This document shows positions 9,156-18,599 of a DNA stretch of 64,000 nt, piece after piece. Below the pieces are notes generated by a model. The model saw only the letters and a program-made list of their open reading frames with translations. It was not told where the DNA came from and searched no databases. The position numbers and the translations under genes were made by a program. Numbering within the stretch: position 1 is the stretch's first letter; each line of letters starts with the position of its first letter. The DNA is taken from positions 124,001-188,000 of the forward strand of contig CAYZMS010000001.1 in NCBI GenBank assembly GCA_964479625.1, read 5' to 3'. The DNA comes from CAYZMS01 sp964479625. GTDB taxonomy: Bacteria > Bacteroidota > Bacteroidia > Chitinophagales > Saprospiraceae.

Positions 9156-12100
9156 ATGAAGCAACTAAGGTTTCGACAGCTTATCGCCCTTTTACCAGCC
9201 TTCCTGCTCTTCCTGCCGGGCGCAATGGCTACCCATATTGTGGGTGGAGAAATTGGCTACCGTTGCCTGGGCGAAAATCAATATGAAATTATCGTTCGAG
9301 TTTACCGAGATTGTTTCAATGGTTCCCTCAATGCACCTTTCGACGACCCCGCATCCCTGGGTATCTTTGACAGGGATGGTCTGCTGGTCGAATCCCGCCT
9401 TATCCCTTTCATCAGTGATGATACAGTTACTACGGTAGTCGAAGATTGTCTTGTCATTCCAGGTAATGTTTGTGTGCATACCACCACTTATATAGATACG
9501 ATAGAATTGGAACCTATCCCTGGGGGGTATCAATTGGTCTATCAACGTTGTTGTCGGAATGTTACCGTCCAAAACATAGTAGAGCCTCTTGAAACAGGGG
9601 CTACATATGATATCGTACTCACCGAAGAAGCCATGCGGCTTTGTAATTCCAGCCCCGTTTTCCGGGAATGGCCTCCCATTTTTATTTGTGCAGACCGCCC
9701 CTTGCTGTTTGATCATTCGGCAATTGATATTGATGGAGACTCTCTGGTGTACGAACTGTGCGTTCCCTTCCAGGGAGGAACCTTTGCAGAACCCAAACCG
9801 CAGCCCCCGAATAATCCTCCTTATGACACAGTGGTTTGGGAGGAAGGCTACAGCGTGGATAATGTGCTTGGAGCAGGTAACCCTCTGACCATTAATGGAG
9901 GAAACGGTCTGATGCAGGCGGTGCCCGGGAGATTGGGGCAATTTGTTGTTGGAGTTTGTGTCAAGGAGTACCGGGACGGGCAACTGCTTTCTATGACCAG
10001 ACGGGATTTTCAGTACAATGTCATTTCCTGTCGAAACATAATGGCGACCTTCGAGTCGCCGGATACTTTGTGCGATGAATTAACGGTGGAGTTCACCAAT
10101 ACCACCGAGGGAGCCGATAGTTTCCTTTGGTTGTTTGACTTTCCCAACCTAAACCCTAACTCGAATGAAAAATCACCTGTTTTCACCTTTCCGGATACTG
10201 GAGTTTATGAAGTTGCCTTAATTTCTGACCCTGACAATATCCAGTGTACAGACACGACTATTCAAACTGTGGTATTGATCAATTCTACGGTAGAGGCGGA
10301 TTTTCAACTAGATGTGTTTGACTGTCAGGAAGATGCTGTATTGGAGTTAACCGATTTTTCGACAGACTCTATTTCCACCGTCGTTTCCTGGTTCTGGGAA
10401 GTTATTTATGGGGGAGCTGTTCAAATGACTTCAAATGAAGAAAACCCTGAGTTTATAGTGCCCAGGGATGTACAGGGAGTTGTCCGTTTAACAGCTACTA
10501 CTTCTTCAGGTTGTACGGGAGTAAGCGAAAAACCTTTCGAGACCGGAATCGATAATCCAGCGGCTATGGTGCCAGATTCCGTTTTCGGTTGTATAGGGGA
10601 TACCGTAGAGTTAAATCCTCAAATAGCTGAGCGAACCGCTTTTAATTACGAATGGTCTCCAGTTGAAGGTTTAGATGATCCCAATTCGGTCAACCCAAAA
10701 CATGTGGTGACCGAAGAACGCATTTATACAGTGACGATCACTCCGAGTAATGAAGGTTGCAATTTTGTAAAGGATGTTCGGGTTGTTCCATTGCCCCAAC
10801 CCAGCAGTAGTTTTAATTTTTCCATCGAGGACCCCTGCTCTGGTTTATTGGTTGAACTGACCGGCCCGGGTGAAGACTTTATTTCCTATCGCTGGTTGAT
10901 AGGGGACCCCTTATCCCCCGACTCTATTTTATCTGGCAACCAGATCCTTTATCAATTCCCGGATACGGGGAAGTATGAAGTCAGTCTGGTGGCTCAGGGT
11001 ACTTGCCTGGATACGACCACTCAGCTGCTGGATCTAAGCGGAGGAGCTCTTCGGGCTGGATTTACTGCTAACATTGAAGATTGCCTTTCGGATACGATTG
11101 CAGTGCAATTAACCGATGCTACTTTGGTTAACTCCGGAATGATCACCTCCTGGGCGTGGAGCAGCAGTGATGGTCAACTTTCGAGCCTCCAAAACCCACG
11201 ATTCGAATTTCCGGAAGCGGGTATGGTCGAAATTCAACTGGTCGTAACAACGGATGAGGGATGTCAGGACACTGCGCGGCAAGTACTGGATATCCTTCCG
11301 CTCAACGATTTCGACCTGCAGGATAGTTTGCTTGTATGTTTTGGATCTTCTATAGAACTGAGCCAGGAGAACTCAGCGCTATATGAATACCAATGGTCGC
11401 CTGCAGAAGGGCTGGATGATCCAAATGCTGCCAACCCTGTTTTTTCACCCGCTCAAACCACTCTTTACACCGTGACAGTGAGTGCCAGCGGATGTAGCCT
11501 GGTGGACTCTGTGCTGGCCTTCGTCCCTGTCCCCATGGAAATTGAAGTACAGGGGGATCTGGTAAGCTGCGAACCGTTTACAGAACTAACCGTAAATATA
11601 CCTTCTGCGGTACTGATCGAATGGTTGAATGAAAACGGAGAAGTTTTAAACACTGGCCCGGTATTTGAGGCCCCTGTATCCGGTTTATACAACCTGATCG
11701 TAAGGGCGGTTGATGCTTTTGATTGTGAAGTACGCGATACGGTTAAGGTGCTGGGAGGCCCGGTGGATGTTATTGTGCCAGACTCCCTGTTAGCCTGTCT
11801 GGGAGAGAATCTACAACTTGAGGTCTTCAATGAGGATCCCAATGATGCCTTGATTTATGAATGGAGCCCGGAATCTGCTTTTCTCTCTGGTACAGATCAA
11901 GCCAATCCGGTGCTTGCGCCGGTTGTTGGCGAACAATTGGTTTTTGTGGAGATCGAAAATCAATTCGGTTGTCAATATAGTGATACCGTTTTTGTAGCTA
12001 TAGTAGATACGGTTTCGAATCTTGCCTTCGAAACCGTTCAGGGCTGTGAAGGCTTGCTTGTAGCATTCAATAATCTGTCAGACTCTACCTTATCTTACCG

Positions 12101-15100
12101 TTGGGATTTTGGTGTTTCTGGAACAGATGAGGATCAGTCCACGGAACGCAATCCGACCTATCAATATCCCGAAGCAGGTATCTATACCGTAACTCTTGAT
12201 TATGCCTACCCGCTTACCTGCAGCAATCCATTGCAACAGCCGGTAAGCGTTACCGGAGGCGGCTTGACCGTAGATTTTACCTATACATTAGAAGTTTGTA
12301 CCCCTGAGGAAGTACAGATCCGTTTCATGGACGCTTCGAGTTCTGCCGATGGCACGATAACCGATCGGATCTGGACCTTCAGTACTGGACAAAGTTCCAA
12401 TGCGGAAGATCCCCTGATCAGGCTTTCAGAAGATGAGGTTTTAGTCGCTGGTTTAATGGTTACCGATTCGGAGGGTTGTACCGGAAGCCGGGAAGAAGAA
12501 ATTATTGTCAAACTCCTGCCTGAGCTGAATGATCTGATGGATACGCTGGTGAGTTGCCAGGGTGAAGGGGTGTTTCTATATCCTGCAGCTGATACGGTTT
12601 TCGATTACCAATGGACCCCTGTTGAAGGCCTGGATGATCCTACGGCTCCCAACCCGTTTGCCACTCCGCAAGTTTCGACCACTTATTTTCTGGCAGTGAC
12701 TACCATTATTGGTACAGAAAGCTGCACCACTACCGATAGTGTAAGGGTGGAGGTCTCTGAAGATATTGGATTGCAACTCAATGGAGATCAGGAGACTTGT
12801 GGAGATTCTGTATTGCTACAGGCTTCGGCTAATGTTCCGGTTAGTATTGAATGGTTAGATGAGAGTGGGGGACTAATTGGGCAGGGTCCGTCGATTTGGG
12901 TTTTGCCAATGGAAACTGCCATTTATACTGCGGTGGCTACATATTCCTTCGCATGTACTGATACTGCACGGGTTCAGGTCATTAATAATGGAGTACAAAT
13001 AGCATTCATGCCCGAAGGCCCTGTTTCAGGCTGTGGACCTCAGGAATTCACTATTGAAGTAACCAACCTGGATGACAACGACACCCTTGCCTTCAATTGG
13101 CAACCCGCTGAATTTATTATAGCCGGTCAGGGAACCGCTATGCCGACCACTCGGGTTGATTCAGGCATGGTTACTATTATGGGAATGATTGAAAACCAAT
13201 TGGGTTGTACAAGCTTAATTGAAATACCGGTTCAGGCAGGTGAGTTACTCTCCGGACTTTCTCCCGCAGTTACCGTTTGTTTAGGGGTGCCAACAGCACT
13301 GGCGCCTGGAGCGGATACCAGTTTGCTGTTTGAATGGTCTCCTGCGGAGGGTTTGAGTGCCACAAATACGCCAAATCCAGTATTCACGGGTACCGGAAAT
13401 ACGACTTATTTTGTGACTGTCACAGATTCGGAGGATGCCCAATGCACGCTGGTGGACACCGTCGAGGTTTTAGTAGAAGACCTGATGATCAACCTGGTGG
13501 AAGATACCTTACGGCCCTGCCCGGGCGATCAGGTCGTACTAGAAGCCGGTAGCAATGTGCCAGGAACCCGCTTTACCTGGTATTCGGATGCGGAGCTAAC
13601 CGATTCCATTGGCGTTGGTAGCCAGTTATTTGTACCGGCAGTGGAAGGAGATTATTTTGTGCTTGCAACCAGCCCGCAGGGGTGTTTGGATACTGCCCGG
13701 GTTTTGGTGCTGCCACAGCCTTTCGAACCTGGATTGGAAAGCCCGGTCACCACCTGCGCCAATGCTCCCACCCCGATCAATCCGAATGGGAATCCGGCCT
13801 ACACTTATATATGGTCACCCACAACCGGTCTGGATCTGAGTGAACCACATAACCCGATTGCCACCCTAACCGAAAGCACGACGTATAATGTGACCGTAAG
13901 CGACCCGGTAACGGGCTGTCGTTTAGAGTCGAGTGTAGTAGTGGAAGTAGCTCCTTTATCTACCGGTTTACCGGAATCGGTTACGGTTTGTCCCGACACA
14001 CCAACGCCTTTGGCCCCTTTGGCAGATACGAGCCTGACTTACCAGTGGATGCCTTCTGAAGGGTTAAGCAATGCGAATGTGCCCAATCCGGTCTTTAGCG
14101 GAGATATGGATATCCAGTATATCGTTGAGGTTAGCGACCCGCAAAACCCCAATTGTACGATAACAGATACCGTCGAGGTTTTAGTAGAAGACTTGATGAT
14201 CAATCTGGTGGAAGATACCTTACGGCCCTGCCCGGGCGATCAGGTCGTACTAGAAGCCGGTAGCAATGTGCCAGGAACCCGCTTTACCTGGTATTCGGAT
14301 GCGGAGCTAACCGATTCCATTGGCGTTGGTAGCCAGTTATTTGTACCGGCAGTGGAAGGAGATTATTTTGTGCTTGCAACCAGCCCGCAGGGGTGTTTGG
14401 ATACTGCCCGGGTTTTGGTGCTGCCACAGCCTTTCGAACCTGGATTGGAAAGCCCGGTCACCACCTGCGCCAATGCTCCCACCCCGATCAATCCGAATGG
14501 GAATCCGGCCTACACTTATATATGGTCACCCACAACCGGTCTGGATCTGAGTGAACCACATAACCCGATTGCCACCCTAACCGAAAGCACGACGTATAAT
14601 GTGACCGTAAGCGACCCGGTAACGGGCTGTCGTTTAGAGTCGAGTGTAGTAGTGGAAGTAGCTCCTTTATCTACCGGTTTACCGGAATCGGTTACGGTTT
14701 GTCCCGACACACCAACGCCTTTGGCCCCTTTGGCAGATACGAGCCTGACTTACCAGTGGATGCCTTCTGAAGGGTTAAGCAATGCGAATGTGCCCAATCC
14801 GGTCTTTAGCGGAGATATGGATATCCAGTATATCGTTGAGGTTAGCGATCCGCAAAACCCCAATTGTATGATAACAGATACCATCGAGGTTTTGGTAGAA
14901 GACTTGATGGTGCAGGTGGCAGACACTGTAAAGCCCTGTGGTGGCGAGACTGTTCCATTGATGGCCAGCGCCAATCAGCAAGGAGTAAGCTACACCTGGT
15001 ATGCCGATGCCGACCTTGCTGATTCTCTGGGAACTGGTCCACGGTTGGTTGTTCCGGTAGGTGAAGAAGATTATTTTGTGCTGGGGCAGAGCGGTTTGGG

Positions 15101-17366
15101 TTGTTTAGATACCGCGAGGATCGTAGTATCTCCCCAGGAGTTTGAGCCGGGGCTGGAGTCGCCGCAAATTGCTTGTGCCAATACCCCAACTTCGATCAAC
15201 CCAAATGGGGATCCGTCCTATGTTTATATGTGGTCGCCAACTACAGGCCTGGATTTGACAGAACCGCATAGCCCAATCGCCACCCTAAGCAGCTCGATAG
15301 CCTATTCGGTAACTGTAGCTGACCCAACTGGCGCCTGTGTTGAAGAGGCGGAAGTACTGGTGGAGGTCCTGGCGGGGCCACCGCTTAATATCGCACAGGA
15401 AGATACTGTCTGTGAGGGGGGATCGACCCGTTTGACCGCTTTTTCCAACGTTCCAGTACAGATTTTCTGGTTTGCTGAAGGTGATTTTTCGGATACCATT
15501 GGTTTTGCAAGTACCCTGCTCATACCCGAAGCGGACCCCACGATAACTTATATTGCGGTAGCCATCAACCAGGATGGCTGTTCGAGTAGAGAAGACTACA
15601 ATTTAATCGTACAGCCATTCAATCCTGGGTTGAATAGTCTCATCGCGGCCTGCGAAGGAACACCCGTCGAGTTAAATCCTAACGGTAACCCGGACTATTT
15701 CTACGAATGGACGCCTGACGAGGAGCTCGACCTAAGTGAACCATATAACCCAAAAGTAACCCTTTTTGAAGATGCTGTCTTCGACGTTGTTGTAATGGAT
15801 ACCTTAACGGGCTGCAGTGATTCAGCAACAATAGTTGTTCAGGTAGCTCCAAATGGCATTGAAGTGGAATTGAGCCCGGGGGACTCTACCCTTTGTGAGC
15901 CGGACACTCTTACCCTTTCTGCAGAAACTAATGATACGGTGCTCATTCAGTGGTATGCTGATCCTGGTTTAACAGAGTTTTTGGGCGAAGGCTCCACTAT
16001 TCAGGTCTTTACCGAAAATGGAAGGAATAATTTCTTTGTTCTGCTCGAAGAGCCGGCTACGGGGTGCACCCTGGAAGATTCTATAGCGGTGGAGGTCGAG
16101 GATCTGGAGGAATTTTTGCCTCCAACAGATACTACTTTGTGTCTTGGTTCAGTGGTTCAGATTAATCCTGACGGGGATCCTACATTGGATTATGAGTGGA
16201 GTCCTGTAGATGGTTTAGACGATCCGACCAGCCCGAACCCGAAAATTTCCGTTACCGAGGATATTACTTATACCGTCCGTGTAAGCAACCCGGAAACGGG
16301 TTGTATCACTATCCAACAAGTGAGCATCAGGCTGGCTGAAGATATTGGATTGGAGGTGATCAATGATACGCTACTCTGTACACCTGGGGCCACTTTTACG
16401 GTCACAGCCGGTACAGCGGTAGAAACGCAATTTACCTGGGCCGATAATCCTGAATTCCAAGATCCTTTCGAAGAAACAGGAAGCAGCCTAACACTTGAAC
16501 GAATGCGGGGCGCCCGCACCATTTACGTTCGGGCAGAGGATATCTTTAGCTGTAATCAGGAAGATTTAAGTATGATCAGGGATTATCCTGTTTTGGCTAG
16601 TGGGCCAGTTGGAGATACCCTGATTTGCGAACCAGGTGAGGAGATCGAGTTGAGTGTAGAAGACCTGGATGCCGAACAGGGTCTGACTTATGCCTGGAGC
16701 CCGGCTTCAGAGATCATTTCAGATTCCGCTACCGGCCCGTCGGTAGTGATAGCACCTTTCGAAACCGTTGAAACCCAGGTAGAACTTGGTAATACTTTTG
16801 GCTGTTCGGAAACCCGGAGTAGCCGGGTGGAAGTCATCGATCTGGATGGTCGCCTTAGTGTAATAGTAGACCCTCCTTCCATCGAACCTGGAGAAAGTGC
16901 GGAGATCCGGGTAGAAGGCTGCCCGGAATGCCTTATCGAATGGAGTCCCTCGAGTACACTGGATACGGATGAAGGTCTCGTGGTAGTTGCTACCCCTATT
17001 GTTACCACCGAATATATCGGACGCGTTTCGAACAGGGGTTGTATCACGGAGGTTAGAGCATTAGTGGAAGTGACCACTGAAATTTGTGAAGACCCCTTTA
17101 TCTTTATACCAAGGGCCTTTACGCCAAACGGAGATGGAGAAAATGATATTCTGTACGTGCGGGGAGATGCCATTGAAGAATTAACCTTTAAAATATACAA
17201 TCGCTGGGGGCAGTTGATCTTTGAAACAGAAGACCAGACTATGGGTTGGGACGGCACCTTTAACGGAGAGGATCTTCCACCGGATGTATATGGATATTTT
17301 GTTTCTGCACGTTGTATTAATGGTGAAGAATATACGGAACAGGGAAATGTTACCCTTTTACGGTAG
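9156..17366 (+). CDS. Giant secreted adhesin with PKD/Ig-like repeats and gliding-motility C-terminal domain
   Basis: This 2736-residue protein has a signal peptide ending at GAMA. Its N-terminal module starts THIVGGEIGYRCLGENQYEI and is typical of giant Bacteroidota surface proteins. PKD-like domains follow (for example VEFTNTTEGADSFLWLFDF), then many Ig-like modules with the recurring pattern Y-x-W-S-P-x-x-G-L-D-D-P-x-x-x-N-P and a TTYxVTV strand, alternating with Cys-containing modules (DTVKPC...). Residues about 2640-2736 form the type B (CHU_C, gliding-motility-associated) sorting domain: FIPRAFTPNGDGENDILYV, KIYNRWGQLIFETE, and a final EYTEQGNVTLLR. Known proteins of this kind are exported by the type IX system and act as adhesins, some in gliding. 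It closes the operon with the two upstream genes. An internal 711-bp tandem duplication is listed separately. The adhesion target is unknown. Confidence 0.92.
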   Translation: MKQLRFRQLIALLPAFLLFLPGAMATHIVGGEIGYRCLGENQYEIIVRVYRDCFNGSLNAPFDDPASLGIFDRDGLLVESRLIPFISDDTVTTVVEDCLVIPGNVCVHTTTYIDTIELEPIPGGYQLVYQRCCRNVTVQNIVEPLETGATYDIVLTEEAMRLCNSSPVFREWPPIFICADRPLLFDHSAIDIDGDSLVYELCVPFQGGTFAEPKPQPPNNPPYDTVVWEEGYSVDNVLGAGNPLTINGGNGLMQAVPGRLGQFVVGVCVKEYRDGQLLSMTRRDFQYNVISCRNIMATFESPDTLCDELTVEFTNTTEGADSFLWLFDFPNLNPNSNEKSPVFTFPDTGVYEVALISDPDNIQCTDTTIQTVVLINSTVEADFQLDVFDCQEDAVLELTDFSTDSISTVVSWFWEVIYGGAVQMTSNEENPEFIVPRDVQGVVRLTATTSSGCTGVSEKPFETGIDNPAAMVPDSVFGCIGDTVELNPQIAERTAFNYEWSPVEGLDDPNSVNPKHVVTEERIYTVTITPSNEGCNFVKDVRVVPLPQPSSSFNFSIEDPCSGLLVELTGPGEDFISYRWLIGDPLSPDSILSGNQILYQFPDTGKYEVSLVAQGTCLDTTTQLLDLSGGALRAGFTANIEDCLSDTIAVQLTDATLVNSGMITSWAWSSSDGQLSSLQNPRFEFPEAGMVEIQLVVTTDEGCQDTARQVLDILPLNDFDLQDSLLVCFGSSIELSQENSALYEYQWSPAEGLDDPNAANPVFSPAQTTLYTVTVSASGCSLVDSVLAFVPVPMEIEVQGDLVSCEPFTELTVNIPSAVLIEWLNENGEVLNTGPVFEAPVSGLYNLIVRAVDAFDCEVRDTVKVLGGPVDVIVPDSLLACLGENLQLEVFNEDPNDALIYEWSPESAFLSGTDQANPVLAPVVGEQLVFVEIENQFGCQYSDTVFVAIVDTVSNLAFETVQGCEGLLVAFNNLSDSTLSYRWDFGVSGTDEDQSTERNPTYQYPEAGIYTVTLDYAYPLTCSNPLQQPVSVTGGGLTVDFTYTLEVCTPEEVQIRFMDASSSADGTITDRIWTFSTGQSSNAEDPLIRLSEDEVLVAGLMVTDSEGCTGSREEEIIVKLLPELNDLMDTLVSCQGEGVFLYPAADTVFDYQWTPVEGLDDPTAPNPFATPQVSTTYFLAVTTIIGTESCTTTDSVRVEVSEDIGLQLNGDQETCGDSVLLQASANVPVSIEWLDESGGLIGQGPSIWVLPMETAIYTAVATYSFACTDTARVQVINNGVQIAFMPEGPVSGCGPQEFTIEVTNLDDNDTLAFNWQPAEFIIAGQGTAMPTTRVDSGMVTIMGMIENQLGCTSLIEIPVQAGELLSGLSPAVTVCLGVPTALAPGADTSLLFEWSPAEGLSATNTPNPVFTGTGNTTYFVTVTDSEDAQCTLVDTVEVLVEDLMINLVEDTLRPCPGDQVVLEAGSNVPGTRFTWYSDAELTDSIGVGSQLFVPAVEGDYFVLATSPQGCLDTARVLVLPQPFEPGLESPVTTCANAPTPINPNGNPAYTYIWSPTTGLDLSEPHNPIATLTESTTYNVTVSDPVTGCRLESSVVVEVAPLSTGLPESVTVCPDTPTPLAPLADTSLTYQWMPSEGLSNANVPNPVFSGDMDIQYIVEVSDPQNPNCTITDTVEVLVEDLMINLVEDTLRPCPGDQVVLEAGSNVPGTRFTWYSDAELTDSIGVGSQLFVPAVEGDYFVLATSPQGCLDTARVLVLPQPFEPGLESPVTTCANAPTPINPNGNPAYTYIWSPTTGLDLSEPHNPIATLTESTTYNVTVSDPVTGCRLESSVVVEVAPLSTGLPESVTVCPDTPTPLAPLADTSLTYQWMPSEGLSNANVPNPVFSGDMDIQYIVEVSDPQNPNCMITDTIEVLVEDLMVQVADTVKPCGGETVPLMASANQQGVSYTWYADADLADSLGTGPRLVVPVGEEDYFVLGQSGLGCLDTARIVVSPQEFEPGLESPQIACANTPTSINPNGDPSYVYMWSPTTGLDLTEPHSPIATLSSSIAYSVTVADPTGACVEEAEVLVEVLAGPPLNIAQEDTVCEGGSTRLTAFSNVPVQIFWFAEGDFSDTIGFASTLLIPEADPTITYIAVAINQDGCSSREDYNLIVQPFNPGLNSLIAACEGTPVELNPNGNPDYFYEWTPDEELDLSEPYNPKVTLFEDAVFDVVVMDTLTGCSDSATIVVQVAPNGIEVELSPGDSTLCEPDTLTLSAETNDTVLIQWYADPGLTEFLGEGSTIQVFTENGRNNFFVLLEEPATGCTLEDSIAVEVEDLEEFLPPTDTTLCLGSVVQINPDGDPTLDYEWSPVDGLDDPTSPNPKISVTEDITYTVRVSNPETGCITIQQVSIRLAEDIGLEVINDTLLCTPGATFTVTAGTAVETQFTWADNPEFQDPFEETGSSLTLERMRGARTIYVRAEDIFSCNQEDLSMIRDYPVLASGPVGDTLICEPGEEIELSVEDLDAEQGLTYAWSPASEIISDSATGPSVVIAPFETVETQVELGNTFGCSETRSSRVEVIDLDGRLSVIVDPPSIEPGESAEIRVEGCPECLIEWSPSSTLDTDEGLVVVATPIVTTEYIGRVSNRGCITEVRALVEVTTEICEDPFIFIPRAFTPNGDGENDILYVRGDAIEELTFKIYNRWGQLIFETEDQTMGWDGTFNGEDLPPDVYGYFVSARCINGEEYTEQGNVTLLR
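13458..14879 (+). repeat. Two near-identical 711-bp tandem units inside the adhesin gene
   Basis: Unit 1 is 13458-14168 and unit 2 is 14169-14879. Reading both through, I count only four base differences: two near the start (CCTG/CTTG and AAC/AAT), and two near the end (GAC/GAT and ACG/ATG). Only the last changes a residue (Thr to Met). Each unit encodes 237 residues (1435-1671 and 1672-1908) holding three Ig-like modules. A third, clearly diverged unit begins at 14880 and is recognisable to about 15330. The units are in frame, so module number changes without breaking the protein. Confidence 0.97.
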
Positions 17367-17452
17367 GGACTAAAGGTCGAATAAGCTTTTTAATACCTTG
17401 AATCCGGGAGGATGATCGGGGTTTACCAGAAACATGCTCCCGGTAATTTACC

Positions 17453-17483
17453 TTTCATTCCGGCTTCTTTTTTAGTAGCTTTG
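17453..17483 (+). promoter_or_regulatory. Bacteroidota-type promoter for the lipoprotein gene
   Basis: TAGCTTTG (17476-17483) matches TAnnTTTG exactly, with TTTC (17453-17456) 19 bp upstream in place of the -33 TTTG. It lies 77 bp before the ATG at 17560, so this gene is likely transcribed apart from the adhesin operon. Confidence 0.55.
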
Positions 17484-17559
17484 AACAAATTAAATTCAAA
17501 AGGTAGCATTCGAGCATAGAGTGCTAACTCCTTAAATTTCCAAATTAAAACATTCAATT

Positions 17560-18489
17560 ATGCAACAATGGATGCTTAAATTATCTGGGCTTAGCCTGCT
17601 GTTGGTTGGAGCTTTGTTCATTACTTCTTGTGAGGAAGACGGAGGAGGTACTGATCCCGGTAACCCTCTGGATCCTTTTATTCAATTACTTTCCGGAAAT
17701 GACGTTATTTCTGGGGATGCTATGGTGGATGCCGGTGTGCCTTTTAACGTGCGCATTGATGCTCAAACGGGCGATAATGAACTGGAAAGCATTTCCCTTT
17801 TTCAGGATGGAAGCCTGATCTCTACTTCACGTATGGAGTTTGACCTGGGACTAACTACCACCCAGAACCCATTCCTGCTTGTAGGAGCAGATCGCAATGG
17901 TAAAGAACTATTGGCCGCAATTGATCTCCATGATTCGGGAACAGCTACCTATCGATTTACCGTGACAGATGCTGCCGGTAATACCGATGAAGTTTCCATT
18001 GACGTATCTGTAGGCCAACCCATTGACGAAGAGTTCTCTATGGTTGTTGTCAATAATGCTAGTGGCCCAAGCCAGGGTGGTGTAGATCTGGGAGAAACGC
18101 CTCCAGCGACAGTAAGCAGTGGCAGCAATAATGCGGATTTCGTCGATGCGGGCATCGATACAGACCTTCCCACGGATGCTAACTGGTTGAAACAATTAAT
18201 TCCATCCAATGGGGCAAGTATCAGCTTATTCTTGGATTCCGAGGATCGCCCAAACTTTGATGAGGTAAGTTCTAAAGAGGCTATTGTCGACCTGTACAAT
18301 GATTCCGATGGTACCCTTTACAATGATGGAGAGTTGACGGCAGAGCTGGTAGTCGGAGATATCTTCGTAGTACGGGACGGAAGCAACTACTTCCTGGTCC
18401 GCGTGGATAGAGTGGAAGAAACGCCGATCCCTAATGATAACAATGATTTTTACGAGTTTACCGTGAAGCAGGCACTTGATGCAGAATAA
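17560..18489 (+). CDS. Surface-type lipoprotein, unknown function
   Basis: The N-terminus MQQWMLKLSGLSLLLVGA is a lipoprotein signal with lipobox ITSC; the acidic residues directly after the Cys (CEEDGG) resemble the Bacteroidota lipoprotein export signal that sends lipoproteins to the cell surface. Residues about 60-155 look like a beta-sandwich (YRFTVTDAAGNTDEVSIDV), of the kind seen in Ig/cadherin-like surface modules. The C-terminal half (GDIFVVRDGSNYFLVRVDRV) ends in short beta-strands. No enzyme motif is seen. It lies after the giant adhesin gene but has its own promoter candidate and is followed by a strong hairpin. It may be an accessory surface protein, but this is only suggested by position. 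Confidence 0.7.
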   Translation: MQQWMLKLSGLSLLLVGALFITSCEEDGGGTDPGNPLDPFIQLLSGNDVISGDAMVDAGVPFNVRIDAQTGDNELESISLFQDGSLISTSRMEFDLGLTTTQNPFLLVGADRNGKELLAAIDLHDSGTATYRFTVTDAAGNTDEVSIDVSVGQPIDEEFSMVVVNNASGPSQGGVDLGETPPATVSSGSNNADFVDAGIDTDLPTDANWLKQLIPSNGASISLFLDSEDRPNFDEVSSKEAIVDLYNDSDGTLYNDGELTAELVVGDIFVVRDGSNYFLVRVDRVEETPIPNDNNDFYEFTVKQALDAE

Positions 18490-18532
18490 GGAACTTGAGT
18501 AGTCTTTCTATGATAGAAAACCTTAGGTTTTT

Positions 18533-18540
18533 TACCTTTG
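18533..18540 (+). promoter_or_regulatory. -7 promoter element before the orphan secreted protein gene
   Basis: TACCTTTG matches TAnnTTTG exactly and lies 60 bp before the chosen start at 18600. A -33 TTTG is not found at standard spacing (the nearest candidate, TTTC at 18505-18508, is 24 bp away). If active, transcription would begin at or just before the perfect hairpin at 18546-18581. Confidence 0.35.
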
Positions 18541-18545
18541 CGAAT

Positions 18546-18584
18546 AACGACAGGTATGTGCAACCGCACATACCTGTCGTTTTA
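18546..18584 (+). terminator. Perfect hairpin, intrinsic terminator of the lipoprotein gene (or leader hairpin)
   Basis: A perfect 14-bp stem (ACGACAGGTATGTG with CACATACCTGTCGT), extended by an A-T pair, has a 6-base loop (CAACCG) and is followed by TTTTAA. It lies 57 bp after the lipoprotein stop. The stem strength and U-run fit termination. As a -7 element lies only 6 bp upstream, the same hairpin could instead head the RNA of the next gene. Confidence 0.7.
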
Positions 18585-18599
18585 ATGAACAAGAACATT

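Noticed and set aside
9192..9983. Long antisense frame (263 codons) against the adhesin N-terminus
   Set aside because: No domain, odd composition, and fully covered by a well-supported plus-strand gene.
13609..14550. Identical 76-residue frames at 13609-13839 and 14320-14550 and identical antisense frames nearby, looking like duplicated small genes
   Set aside because: They are out-of-frame shadows of the 711-bp tandem repeat in the adhesin gene.
17407..17443. Possible hairpin after the adhesin gene (CCGGGAG...CTCCCGG)
   Set aside because: The 7-bp stem has a loop of more than 20 bases and no T-run, so it is not called as a terminator.
18495..18599. Extended N-terminus for the orphan secreted protein
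   Set aside because: It crosses a perfect hairpin and the -7 element, and the signal peptide begins only at 18600 (or 18585).
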